From Pontiellaceae bacterium B1224 (GTDB taxonomy: Bacteria > Verrucomicrobiota > Kiritimatiellia > Kiritimatiellales > Pontiellaceae), in NCBI GenBank assembly GCA_029432815.1, contig JAROBA010000003.1, positions 1 through 64,000 on the forward strand: a stretch of 64,000 nucleotides of DNA, read 5' to 3'. The notes beneath the pieces are model-generated. The model saw only the letters and a program-made list of their open reading frames with translations. It ran no database searches and was not told the DNA's origin. Within the stretch, counting starts at the first letter, position 1, and every line of letters begins with the position of its first letter. The position numbers were made by a program, and so were the translations under genes. This document shows, one piece after another, positions 1 through 8,385 of the stretch.

Positions 1-2
1 CA

Positions 3-86
3 TTCCAGCATATGACGGCTCCGCGCGAGGTCATGAAAGAGACGCCGCATCGGGGAAAACGAACGGCTAAAGGACGCTTAAACTAG
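3..86 (+). CDS. C-terminal fragment of an unidentified protein (starts before window)
   Basis: An open frame runs in from the left edge and stops at TAG (84-86). It gives about 27 residues that are basic near the end (HRGKRTAKGR). I do not recognise the protein. The bases just after it contain a 'gctgacccct' stretch that resembles REP-type ends found near transposase genes, but one copy cannot prove this. It could also be non-coding. Confidence 0.25.
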   Translation, partial: FQHMTAPREVMKETPHRGKRTAKGRLN

Positions 87-153
87 CGCCATTCCGGGCT
101 GACCCCTATTTCCCGGATAGATATTTTCCAGGATCATTGCAAATGGATCGATT

Positions 154-678
154 ATGATGAAAATTACAATTCTTATGGCAATCCTGTCGTCAGTATTAGT
201 GTCCTGTAACACAGGAGAATACTCGGAGTTATCTGGTTCTTGGGCAGACTATTCTGTATTCGTGGAAATTTTAGATATAAATCCCACTGATCCGGAGACG
301 ATAATAAGTTCACAGACTTGTTTGACTTGTCTTTCCAGTCAGAACGATATACGTCTCATAGAAAAGATGGTTTATGATTACGATCAGAATTTATCAGGAA
401 GCACATTAGGGTATGGCTCCATTTATGTCTGTTCCGATAATGTGACTTATATTTATAAACTCGATAGTCAGCTTGCCCTCTCAATTGATGAATACATCAA
501 CAATAACAATATTCAGCAATTACATGTATATGAACCTCTAACCCGAGCCCTATTTACTAAAAGTAGAAATATAAGGGCTCGATATATGCCTCACGTTTTA
601 GAATGTGAGATCCCTAAACAGGAATTTGAGCAAATTATAGGACAAGTGATTTCGAAGCGCGTGGATTTTACGCGGTAA
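154..678 (+). CDS. small hypothetical lipoprotein
   Basis: A 174-residue protein with a lipoprotein signal peptide: a short basic start, a hydrophobic stretch at about residues 4-15 and the lipobox LVSC at about 15-18, so it is probably a lipid-anchored envelope protein. The mature part is polar and acidic, contains a CLTC pair near residue 52, and has no domain I recognise. The gene is clearly more A/T-rich than the housekeeping genes further right, which fits an acquired or fast-evolving accessory gene. No convincing Shine-Dalgarno precedes the double ATG; the second ATG (157) is equally possible. Its function is unknown. Confidence 0.6.
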   Translation: MMKITILMAILSSVLVSCNTGEYSELSGSWADYSVFVEILDINPTDPETIISSQTCLTCLSSQNDIRLIEKMVYDYDQNLSGSTLGYGSIYVCSDNVTYIYKLDSQLALSIDEYINNNNIQQLHVYEPLTRALFTKSRNIRARYMPHVLECEIPKQEFEQIIGQVISKRVDFTR

Positions 679-816
679 AACGCACGATTTTCATACCTGA
701 AGTTTATACCCACGCAGGTCACACGTAATGTCCATCTGGTTGAAATTTTGTCAACAGGGCAAATAATAGATTTACCTTTTTACTCTTTAAAATGATCAGG
801 AGGTTCTCATTCGAAT

Positions 817-960
817 ATGAAAAAGAAGCGAAACAGAATCATAGCCTTGGCTTGTGCAATCATTTTGGGAACAACTGCATTCGGCATTCACTTTGCAAGC
901 AAGCCGCACTTGCCTAAAACTTTTTGCGGAATATCACGTGCGCCTACTCTGGTACTCTGA
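817..960 (+). CDS. small basic single-helix protein (47 aa)
   Basis: A short frame of 47 codons preceded by a strong AGGAGG at 798-803, 13 bases before ATG. The product starts with a basic run (MKKKRNR), then a hydrophobic segment at about residues 8-28, then a short polar tail with one Cys. This could be a small membrane protein or the remnant of an exported protein. It lies between two lipoprotein genes in the same direction. I do not recognise it; the good ribosome site and the K/R-then-hydrophobic layout are the only support. Confidence 0.4.
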   Translation: MKKKRNRIIALACAIILGTTAFGIHFASKPHLPKTFCGISRAPTLVL

Positions 961-1048
961 TCCCTGTTTCATATCCGATCCCTCCACAGCCCGGATCACC
1001 TGATATTCGTGATTATTAGAGCCCCCCCCCAGAAATAAAAATGAAGAT

Positions 1049-1891
1049 ATGAATCAATCTGTTAAACTCATTGTAGAAAGCGGGGTCCTGTTTCTTCTTG
1101 CGGCTTTGCTTACGGCCTGTGCTTCCTCGTCCGACGCGATGGAAGCTAACCCCACCATTCCGCCAGAATTTGAAAAGGAACTCTTGGACGAAGATGGAGA
1201 GGTCTCCTTAAAAAATGCCATTGTTTATGACCTTCCCTCATATGTGTCCGCCGCAATCGACAGAAAGGGAACGGCTAATGTTTTGGTGGATGTTGAGCGT
1301 GGGCGAACAGCATTACATCTTGCGTGTTTGTTGGGTCATGAAACGAGTGTTCGAATTCTTCTGTCTCGTGGCGCAGATCCTGGCATTCGTGATGGCTTTG
1401 GATGTTTACCCATATCAATTGCCCGAGACCAATATCATGAAATGACTGAATGCAGTTCAGATATCTCTATGGAGGTAGTACATTATAAGAATATTTTGAA
1501 GATGCTGGCGATCCCTGAAGTGCCCTTGGAGCCCCGGACGGTTGAAGTAGAAAGCGCTGTGGCACTGGAGGTGTTCATTCAATTTTTGACGGCAATTCAT
1601 GACCGCTTTGCCGAAAGCGAAAGAATCTACTACCTGAAGGTCAACGGCAAGGATCCATCAACCCAAATGTTGGCAACCCTTCGAAAGACTGGCTTCCGCG
1701 TTCTTCCATCGTCCTCCGGACAATACAGTGCCGAAAATATAGAGGTCTGTCTTATGATGAAATGGACCTCAGATCTGGATGCGGACATCGAAATTTCCAT
1801 ACCTGATTTGCAATGGACCGGCACGTGTACCTATGCCTATGGCTATTGGATGTTTGATGGAATTGATTCCATCCACGCGGACAGATTTTAA
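1049..1891 (+). CDS. ankyrin-repeat lipoprotein
   Basis: A 280-residue protein with a lipoprotein signal peptide (hydrophobic core about residues 9-22, lipobox LTAC at 21-24). Residues about 80-135 contain ankyrin-type repeats: a G-R-T-A-L-H-L-A-C core followed by a helix ending L-L-S-R-G-A-D-P, then a second degenerate repeat. Such repeats are protein-binding surfaces, so this is likely an envelope-anchored interaction protein. The C-terminal half (about 150-280) has no recognised domain. It lies in the accessory left end of the window next to other small envelope proteins. The true partner is unknown. Confidence 0.7.
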   Translation: MNQSVKLIVESGVLFLLAALLTACASSSDAMEANPTIPPEFEKELLDEDGEVSLKNAIVYDLPSYVSAAIDRKGTANVLVDVERGRTALHLACLLGHETSVRILLSRGADPGIRDGFGCLPISIARDQYHEMTECSSDISMEVVHYKNILKMLAIPEVPLEPRTVEVESAVALEVFIQFLTAIHDRFAESERIYYLKVNGKDPSTQMLATLRKTGFRVLPSSSGQYSAENIEVCLMMKWTSDLDADIEISIPDLQWTGTCTYAYGYWMFDGIDSIHADRF

Positions 1892-2134
1892 ACAGTGAAA
1901 TAAGCGTCAGCCTGTACATTGAAATATTATGATTTCAACTTCGCACTATCCTGGTACGCTCGATGTTTAAAACCAGAGACTGCGCGGGGTGCGTTCACAC
2001 GGTGCCCATCCGGAGACGTTCAGCAAAACCATACCCCCGTACTGATCTTAACCTCGGTATCAGGAAGCGGCTTCATGAGCTCGGGACTGGTGAACAGGGC
2101 TCCCTGATCTGTTCCGATATTCGGAACGAAAAAA

Positions 2135-2158
2135 GGCGCCTCGCAGGGCGCCTTTTTT
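2135..2158. terminator. bidirectional intrinsic terminator
   Basis: GGCGCC (2135-2140), a 6-base loop, GGCGCC (2147-2152), with an A-run on the left and TTTTTT on the right. It sits downstream of the minus-strand gene at 2172-2495 and can also end plus-strand transcripts. Just upstream at 2111-2127 lies GTTCCGA-TAT-TCGGAAC, a 7-bp inverted repeat resembling the window-wide TTCCA/TGGAA palindrome with both arms changed symmetrically. Confidence 0.75.
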
Positions 2159-2171
2159 GTGTCTGCATACC

Positions 2172-2495
2172 TTATGCAGCTTTGTGCACCCGGATGGGGT
2201 GTTTATGTTTTTCCATTCCTTTGCTTGTATATTTCAGGAGCTCGTTTTGATCTCCTTTCTTGTCTTTATTCACGCGCCACATCAACAGCCCCTGGGCCGC
2301 GCCGGCCGAGGGGAAGATCACCAGCGAATCCATAAGAATATCGCCAAACGCCGGAGAACCCCCGGTCATCATCGGGGCCAACATGTAGGCCGCACCTGAT
2401 GATGCCGTGGAATACACGGAGCCCCACACCAAAGCACCTTTGGCGGTGGCTCCCCTCCACGTGTTACCGTTCTTATCTCGATGTTTTGTTTTCAT
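2172..2495 (-). CDS. small two-helix membrane protein, paralogue A
   Basis: A 107-residue protein with two predicted hydrophobic segments (about residues 18-42 and 55-73) and a basic, charged C-terminus. The segment GALVWGSVYSTASSGAAY matches GALLWAPLYSIGTTTAIYY in the next gene upstream (2543-2887) at the same place, and a second stretch (D-S-L-V-I-F-P-S / R-S-L-V-F-L-S-P) also aligns, so the two are tandem paralogues. Both start MKT and are separated by about 47 bases. A terminator follows at 2135-2158. I recognise no family; the size and tandem pairing could fit phage-like or envelope-stress proteins, but that is speculation. Confidence 0.6.
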   Translation of the reverse strand: MKTKHRDKNGNTWRGATAKGALVWGSVYSTASSGAAYMLAPMMTGGSPAFGDILMDSLVIFPSAGAAQGLLMWRVNKDKKGDQNELLKYTSKGMEKHKHPIRVHKAA

Positions 2496-2542
2496 TTTTC
2501 TTACCTGTTATTTTCCTTTTATTTGTTCTTTATGAACAAAAA

Positions 2543-2887
2543 TCAGGCATGCCTGTGCCGAAAATGGTCCGCCTCAGCAGGCGGTACGAAATGCGGCAGT
2601 TTCGGCAGGGCTGCCTTGCGGTTGCCTAGCTTTCTCATCAGCGGCATCCAGTTGAATACGAGCCAGCCGGCAACCTCTGCCAGAATGCAAATCGGCGAGA
2701 GGAAAACCAGAGACCGCACCAGCAGCTCTGAATAGGTGGCCGTGAGGGCGGCTTCATCACTGCGTAAGTAATAAATCGCAGTGGTTGTACCAATGGAGTA
2801 CAACGGAGCCCAAAGCAGGGCCCCCATTGCAATCGAATCGCACAGGTTCTTTTCGTTTTCTCGTTCTTTCAGTATTTCAGTTTTCAT
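2543..2887 (-). CDS. small two-helix membrane protein, paralogue B
   Basis: A 114-residue protein, the upstream member of a tandem pair with 2172-2495. It has a charged N-terminus (KERENEKN), hydrophobic helices at about residues 20-42 and 53-78, and a basic, His-rich C-terminal tail. It aligns along both helices with the downstream paralogue. A purine-rich AAGGAAAAAAA stretch just before ATG may serve as a weak ribosome site. Duplicated small membrane proteins of this sort are usually accessory. No function can be assigned. Confidence 0.6.
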   Translation of the reverse strand: MKTEILKERENEKNLCDSIAMGALLWAPLYSIGTTTAIYYLRSDEAALTATYSELLVRSLVFLSPICILAEVAGWLVFNWMPLMRKLGNRKAALPKLPHFVPPAEADHFRHRHA

Positions 2888-3739
2888 TGTTTTTTTTCCT
2901 TATGTGAAAAAATGATTTTTTCAACGCGGCAAAAGGTGGTTCAACCGCATGAGGGGAATGTGATGAAAGTGTTTGCGCTCGGTTAATAAGTCTTATATTT
3001 GACGGACTGTATTCCGATTGCTGATTGCAGCATGGAAGGGATATCCGATCAATTTAAGAATTAACGCTGGTGTAAACAGGAGCTTTGGTTTTGTAGTGAC
3101 GCAACTTTCTGTTCAGGACAGGCGGTCATGCATAATTCCATGCCGTTTGTCAGAAGCATCCACGACTGAGTCGCGCTACGGGCGGCGGCCCATGATATTT
3201 TCGGTATGCGAATAACTGATAGGAAGCCCTTGGAGAGGGTCGACGTTTTCATTATATATCTCGCGGTTTCTCATATACTTTTTATTTAGGACCAACATGG
3301 TCAGATTACGGATGCCTTATCGCATTTGGTGTGCCATAAATTACTGAATGATGTAAGTGATTGCAGGACAATGTGAAAAAAGTTTAGCTGAATTAGTTTC
3401 CGAAGTTGAAGCATTCATAATTGTTATAACAGCCCGAAATTTAAGCCAAAAATGAAATAATTACTGTTAGGAAATGGTTATGGAATACGCCTGATGCCAT
3501 TTTGCGGTATATTTACCATTATGGGGAAATACAGCTGAATAAGTGATGCAGTTGAACCGGCGGGGTGCAGGTTGCTTGCTCATTCCTTATTACAGATAAA
3601 AAAACCAAGGTGCTGAGGGAGTACTGTAGTAAGAAGGTTTTACAGGTTTTTGTATTAAAGCGCGGTGAATATATTTTTAAAATCTACAGGCATTGTATAA
3701 GAACTCCGCAGACTGCTGTATAGCGACAGGAGGATTAGA
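2888..3739. other. 852-base gene-poor interval
   Basis: I see no convincing gene. Two overlapping frames of about 63-65 codons (3018-3215 plus, 3061-3252 minus) lack ribosome sites and recognisable content. The stretch near 3016-3034 (ccgattgctgattgcag) resembles a dispersed 'attgctgattg' repeat seen again at about 15190. From about 3330 to 3700 the DNA is A/T-rich. It includes the left copy of a 25-bp direct repeat (3483-3507). Confidence 0.5.
3483..3507 (+). repeat. 25-bp direct repeat, left copy
   Basis: GAATAC-GCCTGATGCCAT-TTTGCGG matches 5528-5552 at 23 of 25 positions. The two copies bracket the TSP3-protein gene at 3740-5515 in the same orientation, which is what a duplication or an inserted cassette would leave. 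Confidence 0.6.
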
Positions 3740-5515
3740 ATGAAAATTACAATCATGCCAATAGTGGTCCTTGCTTCCATGCTGCACACAGCGAATGCCA
3801 CGTATGTCTTAAGCAATGAAGTGCAGATGATACAAATCGAATATTCCCGGGACCGGGGGCTTGCCGGAGATTATTCCGACGACACATTTTGGTACACGTT
3901 GGATTTCGAGACCAGCCTGCATGTCACATCCATACGCATGCAGACGCCCGGCGGAGTGGATGTGTCTTCCTCCAATGCAACAGTGAATGGTTCCTCCCTG
4001 AAATGGAGGATCTATGAAGCCGACACCGTGCCCTGGGATTCTCGGTTGGATGGTTTGCTCACCATGACATTCGAATTCGATGATGCCACTACCCAGTCGA
4101 CCATTTATCCGTATACGCACAATGATGGGAGTTCACCCATTCCGCCTTTTCCTGAGGAACCGCAGCTCGGCTGGCCGGATCCAATACATGGCTCATTTAA
4201 TCTTCAGCGGATTGCTCCGCTCAGGTGGCCGCCTCCGCCCGCAGCCGCCAATTTTCACACCTTCAAAAACAAGATATACAACGAGGACGATACGAATTTA
4301 GTCATCTATTCCTCTGGAGCCATCATCAATGTCGGCGGCGCCCCGCCGATTGATGGTCCCATGTCGACGCTTCAAACGCCCCCTTTTCTCCTGCGGCAGG
4401 GGCTACATGCCTTTTCGCAGTATTACGGATTTATTCGGGCGGTTTACAATGCCGACGGCATTCCTTGTGTTGCGACGAAACAGGCGGAGATTATGCATAA
4501 TTTTTACGTGTTCAGTCCCCGTGCCCGCTATGATGATTTTAATGACAATACGCTGCGTGCCGGACATTGGGACGATGTGTCGCCTCTGCCCGGAGCTGAG
4601 TTGACGAATGTGAACGAACGATTGGAATATCGATCGACCGGGATGGTTGGCACTATCGGAAAGAGCTGGTCGGGCCATCAATTGAGTGCAACGCAGAATT
4701 GGTCCGTCGCGGTGAATGCCACCATTCTGAACCAACTCCCTGATGTTGCATTAGTGCTTTCGGTCGAATCGGATCAGACCGCAGTCCACATGAAATTTGG
4801 CTATCGGAGTGAGTGGGGCATATCAGTGCTCAGTGAAGCCATCGATATTTCAGCGGGGACCAATCTCCATTCTCAACTCGACTATGCAATTGTCGAAAGC
4901 AATGAAACCCTCTGGATTGAATACGATGTTGATGCCCAGCGATTTTACACAAAAGTTTTTCAACGAGGACGGCCTGCCACGTTGGGCGTAATCGATGCGT
5001 CGGAAATGGGGTTTACATCTGAAACAGTTTTCGAAGCCATGCTGAACGTTGAAAACACCAATACGGTGGTGGCTGCTTCAGAGGTCTTTTTCGACGACTT
5101 TATGATCTGGTGGGGAGACGAATCCGGGCATCCCGGCGATTCCGATGACGATGGGCTACCCGATGACTGGGAAATGCAGTATTTTGGAAGCATTGATCAT
5201 CCTAATGCCCACGCGGATGCCGATGGCGATGCAGACACCGTGATCAATTGGAAGGAACTTTTGATGGGTTCGAATCCGACCAATAGCGCTTCGTTTCTCC
5301 AACTTTCCAATCCTTGGAAAACGACAGAAGGGTGGGGGCTGAACAGGGATGCCGAGACCGGACGGGTCTACTCCATCGAATGGACAGACCATCTGACGAA
5401 TGCGTTCCAATCATTGGAAGATGAAATCGTTCATCCGCAAGCCAGCTTCACCGATGCGGTTCATACGGCAGATTCGGCAGGTTTTTATATGCTGAATGTT
5501 GAACTGGATAATTAA
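3740..5515 (+). CDS. secreted protein with C-terminal TSP3-type calcium repeats
   Basis: A 591-residue exported protein. AGGAGG at 3729-3734 fixes the ATG. A Sec signal peptide (about residues 1-20, ending TANA) is followed by several hundred residues of beta-rich sequence with no family I recognise. Near residues 470-515 comes an Asp-rich block (DSDDDGLPDDWE...DADGDADTVINWKEL) typical of bacterial thrombospondin type-3 / EF-like calcium-binding repeats. A Kiritimatiellota/Verrucomicrobia-style tail with a 'SNPTNSASF' segment follows. It probably works at the cell surface or outside. The gene carries one exact TTCCA-N5-TGGAA palindrome (5405-5419, encoding FQSLE) and ends before a strong shared terminator. 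The substrate is unknown. Confidence 0.75.
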   Translation: MKITIMPIVVLASMLHTANATYVLSNEVQMIQIEYSRDRGLAGDYSDDTFWYTLDFETSLHVTSIRMQTPGGVDVSSSNATVNGSSLKWRIYEADTVPWDSRLDGLLTMTFEFDDATTQSTIYPYTHNDGSSPIPPFPEEPQLGWPDPIHGSFNLQRIAPLRWPPPPAAANFHTFKNKIYNEDDTNLVIYSSGAIINVGGAPPIDGPMSTLQTPPFLLRQGLHAFSQYYGFIRAVYNADGIPCVATKQAEIMHNFYVFSPRARYDDFNDNTLRAGHWDDVSPLPGAELTNVNERLEYRSTGMVGTIGKSWSGHQLSATQNWSVAVNATILNQLPDVALVLSVESDQTAVHMKFGYRSEWGISVLSEAIDISAGTNLHSQLDYAIVESNETLWIEYDVDAQRFYTKVFQRGRPATLGVIDASEMGFTSETVFEAMLNVENTNTVVAASEVFFDDFMIWWGDESGHPGDSDDDGLPDDWEMQYFGSIDHPNAHADADGDADTVINWKELLMGSNPTNSASFLQLSNPWKTTEGWGLNRDAETGRVYSIEWTDHLTNAFQSLEDEIVHPQASFTDAVHTADSAGFYMLNVELDN

Positions 5516-5527
5516 TAGATGGAAATA

Positions 5528-5552
5528 GAATAGGCCTGATGCCACTTTGCGG
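5528..5552 (+). repeat. 25-bp direct repeat, right copy
   Basis: This copy differs from 3483-3507 at two positions (C/G and T/C). It lies 12 bases after the stop codon of the TSP3 gene and upstream of the terminator at 5653-5675. Confidence 0.6.
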
Positions 5553-5652
5553 CCAGCTGCGTTCGGTGCTGAACATCCAGAGTTTGGAAATTTGGCTGCA
5601 GGCTATGCGCCGGGGGGGCTATTCGATTGGTGCTAATGCCGAGTATGAAAAA

Positions 5653-5675
5653 AGCCGGGTACGCCCGGCTTTTTT
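5653..5675. terminator. bidirectional terminator between convergent genes
   Basis: AGCCGGG (5653-5659), loop TACG, CCCGGCT (5664-5670), with AAAAA before and TTTTT after. It serves both the plus-strand gene ending at 5515 and the minus-strand exonuclease gene ending at 5678. Confidence 0.9.
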
Positions 5676-5677
5676 CA

Positions 5678-6271
5678 TTAAACGAGTCGATGCTCTTTAA
5701 AGGCGAGGTAGATCTTACGTCCGAGCCATGCGTCGGTGGCGGCATAGGTTTGCTGCGACTTAGTCAGCTTAGGACGGGCCCAGTTGGAGACCTGTTCTTT
5801 TTTCGAGATACGGAACCCGAAGAGAATGGCAGTGAGTCCCCTGAGCCCGAGGTTTTTAATCCGGGCTTCTTTGGCCGGTATGGCCAGCTCCACAAATCCA
5901 TTGGGATGGAAATCGGCCACATCCTGGAGCTCGGTCACATCGCGCTCCAATGCGACACCGGCTTTAATAATGTCGGGCGAAGAGAGCACTTTAAGGAGAT
6001 TCGGAGTGAGGCCGCACTGCTGGATCTGAAATAGATAGACATCCGTTTCGTTGGCCAGCTGAAGCAGGGATGGATCATAACTTTCACCCTTACGAAAGGC
6101 GGGGCGGGTTTCTGTATCAAATCCAAGCAGGCGTTCTTTCAGCAGCGTCGCGGCGGCGGCGTCCGCTTCGTCGGGTGTGTTAAGCAGGTGAATCGGGCCG
6201 TCGTAGGCCTTCATCGGAAGTTCATTAATCTCAGCTTTTGAAATGTGTTTCTTTTCGGGAAATATGCTCAT
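5678..6271 (-). CDS. DEDDy-type 3'-5' exonuclease domain protein (RNase D-like)
   Basis: A 197-residue protein that is essentially one DnaQ/RNase D-like 3'-5' exonuclease domain. The motifs are visible in order: Exo I G-F-D-T-E-T (about residue 49), Exo II around G-V-A-L-E-R-D-V (about 104), and Exo III Y-A-A-T-D-A-W (about 178), giving the DEDDy set. There is no HRDC domain as in true RNase D, so it belongs to the short 3'-5' exonuclease proteins that trim RNA or DNA ends. I chose the ATG at 6271 because AAAGAG lies 5 bases upstream; an in-frame start 15 codons earlier has weaker support. It shares a terminator with the convergent TSP3 gene. Confidence 0.85.
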   Translation of the reverse strand: MSIFPEKKHISKAEINELPMKAYDGPIHLLNTPDEADAAAATLLKERLLGFDTETRPAFRKGESYDPSLLQLANETDVYLFQIQQCGLTPNLLKVLSSPDIIKAGVALERDVTELQDVADFHPNGFVELAIPAKEARIKNLGLRGLTAILFGFRISKKEQVSNWARPKLTKSQQTYAATDAWLGRKIYLAFKEHRLV

Positions 6272-6335
6272 CGGTACTCTTTCTTGGAAAAATATCTGAG
6301 GGCAGGATAATTCCATCCTGTTGAATGTATAGAAA

Positions 6336-7100
6336 TCATTCTGTTTTTTTATTCTTTTTCCACTGATCAGTCACCCATAGCGACTGTTTTGCGAGGCCCA
6401 TCAGGATTTTACAGTCGGGAACGGTCAGCTTGCCGCGGGTGAAGATTCGGCGCAGCCCCATCATCATATGATCCAGTTTTTGATCGTGCGTGAACTCGGT
6501 TTCAATCATCATTTCCCGCCAGACATCGAACATCCGTTCGCGAATCTCGCTGTTGGCTTCTTCGGCCGTTTCTTCCGATGGTTGGAAAATTCCGGCCGCG
6601 CTGTACATTTCGTAGCAGCAGACATACACCGCGTGCGACAGGTTGAGCGAAGTGTAGAGCTCGCTCGACGGAATCTGGATGATATGGGTGCAGACCGCCA
6701 GCTCTTCGTTGGTCAGCCCTTTATCTTCGCGACCGAACACCAATGCAATTTTGTGGTCCTTCGCACTTTCGAGTCCGATGGGGGCGAACTCTTTCGGGGA
6801 GTAGGCAGTATCGCGGTAAAAACCGGTGCGGGCCGAAGTGGCCGCCACCACCGTGCAGTCAGCCACGGCTTCTTCCAATGTCTGGAACTCTTTACGGGCT
6901 TCGAGTTGCGCCTTGGCATTGCAGGAGAGTTTCCGAGCGTCGTCCCAGTCGGTCGTCTCGCGCGGCTTAACAATCGCCAGATCGGTAATGCCGTTATTAT
7001 TCATCGCCCGGCAAACCGATCCGATATTCCCGCCGAAGATCGGCTCAACGAGGACGATGCGGATGTTGCTTAGTAGGGTTATGTTTCTTTCTGTATTCAT
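6336..7100 (-). CDS. trmJ: TrmJ-like tRNA (cytidine/uridine-2'-O-)methyltransferase
   Basis: A 254-residue SPOUT-class methyltransferase. The SpoU/TrmH domain (about residues 10-165) shows the family motifs: VLVEPxxGGNIGSVCRAMNN near the start, then LVFGREDKGLTNEE (about 118-131), then the knot-forming IPSSELYTSLNLSHAV (about 140-155). A helical C-terminal extension as in TrmJ follows. The family methylates the 2'-hydroxyl at position 32 of tRNAs with S-adenosylmethionine. A longer frame begins at 7166, but its first 22 residues come from low-complexity DNA, so I use the ATG at 7100. One exact palindrome lies inside (6873-6887, encoding FQTLE). TrmH-family relatives are possible. Confidence 0.85.
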   Translation of the reverse strand: MNTERNITLLSNIRIVLVEPIFGGNIGSVCRAMNNNGITDLAIVKPRETTDWDDARKLSCNAKAQLEARKEFQTLEEAVADCTVVAATSARTGFYRDTAYSPKEFAPIGLESAKDHKIALVFGREDKGLTNEELAVCTHIIQIPSSELYTSLNLSHAVYVCCYEMYSAAGIFQPSEETAEEANSEIRERMFDVWREMMIETEFTHDQKLDHMMMGLRRIFTRGKLTVPDCKILMGLAKQSLWVTDQWKKNKKTE

Positions 7101-7137
7101 AATGAGAGGGAGAGTGGGGGATAGGGTGAGGGGGTGT

Positions 7138-7508
7138 CTACTTAATAAGCCAGTCATCGGCTCCATCGATCATTCGTACGAGTTGACCAATTATCCGATC
7201 ATATTCTTTATCCAGCCGTTGGAATGTCTCTTTATTAAAATTGGTACAGCGAAGTGAGAACTCCAACCATACCTGAGTTTCACAGGCTTCACAGATAGTT
7301 TTGCTATGAAGGCAGCTTTGTATCGGCGTTTTCTCCACGCTTCGGAAAGGTTTGCACAGACAGAGCGGGAGGAGCGTCGGATCTGATCTGTGAGTGAGAA
7401 TTTTTCCTCGGCCGGAAATGATTTTGTAAGTTCATAGAGTTCCATCGATTCATTAAAAGCATTCTGATAGACGTGTAAGTCCCTATGGCATTGAATTCGT
7501 TCACTCAT
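7138..7508 (-). pseudogene. four-helix-bundle protein (23S rRNA IVS-type), frameshifted
   Basis: Two overlapping minus-strand frames together spell one protein of the four-helix-bundle / S23 family, usually about 115-125 residues. The first part (from ATG 7508) gives YQNAFNESMELYELTKSFP, IRRSSRSVCANLSEAWRKRRY and AAFIAKLS. The second frame resumes with EACETQVWLEFSLRC and continues to DRIIGQLVRMID, the classic ending of the family. The switch falls near 7280-7300, consistent with a one-base loss. Known members occur inside 23S rRNA intervening sequences or as stand-alone genes of unclear role. It is either a pseudogene or a sequencing error; a functional programmed shift is not suggested by any slippery site. 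Confidence 0.8.
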
Positions 7509-7527
7509 GAGTCACCCGCTCTCCCCA

Positions 7528-8385
7528 TCACCCGTTCGCCCCCTCAGAGATATAACTGCGCAGCAGTTTTATCTCGTCCGCCCAAAGGGCGTCGTCGATT
7601 GTTTCCAACACCATCGGGATGCCGTCGAAGCGATCGTCGGCCATGATATATTTAAAAACGTCCAAGCCGAGGAAACCCTGTTCGAGGCTGTGGTGTCGGT
7701 CAACCCGGCTGCCCAGCTCCTTTTTAGATCCGTTCAGGTGCATGCCCTTCAGATATTTAAATCCCACGGTATTAGCAAAGTCATCAAAAACCGCAGTGCA
7801 GCTGTCGGTGGTGCTGAGGTCGTAGCCGGCAACGAAGCTGTGGCAGGTGTCGATACAGACTCCGACGCGGGTTTTGTCGTCCACCTGGTCTATGATCTCC
7901 GCGAGGTGATCGAACCGGAAACCGAGGTTGGAGCCCTGGCCGGCGGTATTTTCAAGCACGGCCGTTACGCCGGAGGTCTGGTCGAGCGTCCAGTTTATAG
8001 ATTCCGCAATCGTTGTAAGACATTCGGATTCGGAGACTTTTTTGAGGTGGCTGCCGGGATGAAAGTTGAGCCGGTCCAGCCCAAGCTGCTCGCAGCGCTG
8101 CATTTCATCGAGAAACGCCGCACGCGATTTTTCCAGTTTATCCGCTTCAGGATGCCCCAGATTAATCAGATAGGAGTCGTGGGGAAGAATCTGCTGTGGA
8201 CCAAATCCATGTTCAGCGCAATGGGCCTTAAACGCTTCAATGCTCGTATCAGTCAGAGGTTTGGCTACCCATTGGCGCTGGTTCTTTGTAAACAGCGCAA
8301 AGGCATTTGCCCCGATTTTTGCCGCATTCAGCGGGGCATTTTCCACACCACCAGCGGCGCTCACGTGTGCTCCGATATACTTCAT
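7528..8385 (-). CDS. nfo: endonuclease IV (AP endonuclease)
   Basis: A 285-residue protein, the exact usual length of Nfo. It cuts DNA 5' to abasic sites in base-excision repair using a trinuclear zinc centre in a TIM barrel. Visible motifs are GAHVSAAGG at the start, NFHPGSH (about 95), [12 protein letters not shown] (about 130), [11 protein letters not shown] (about 162), the [13 protein letters not shown] region (about 213) and PMVLET near the C-terminus; these carry the zinc His, Glu and Asp ligands. I chose the ATG at 8385 (MKYIGAHVS) because AGGA lies just upstream; the longer frame from 8424 adds 13 unlikely residues. It diverges from aceE, with about 325 bases between the two starts. 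Confidence 0.95.
   Translation of the reverse strand: MKYIGAHVSAAGGVENAPLNAAKIGANAFALFTKNQRQWVAKPLTDTSIEAFKAHCAEHGFGPQQILPHDSYLINLGHPEADKLEKSRAAFLDEMQRCEQLGLDRLNFHPGSHLKKVSESECLTTIAESINWTLDQTSGVTAVLENTAGQGSNLGFRFDHLAEIIDQVDDKTRVGVCIDTCHSFVAGYDLSTTDSCTAVFDDFANTVGFKYLKGMHLNGSKKELGSRVDRHHSLEQGFLGLDVFKYIMADDRFDGIPMVLETIDDALWADEIKLLRSYISEGANG

Noticed and set aside
3018-3252. Overlapping 63-65-codon frames on both strands
   Set aside because: No ribosome site, no homology I can see, and the two contradict each other.
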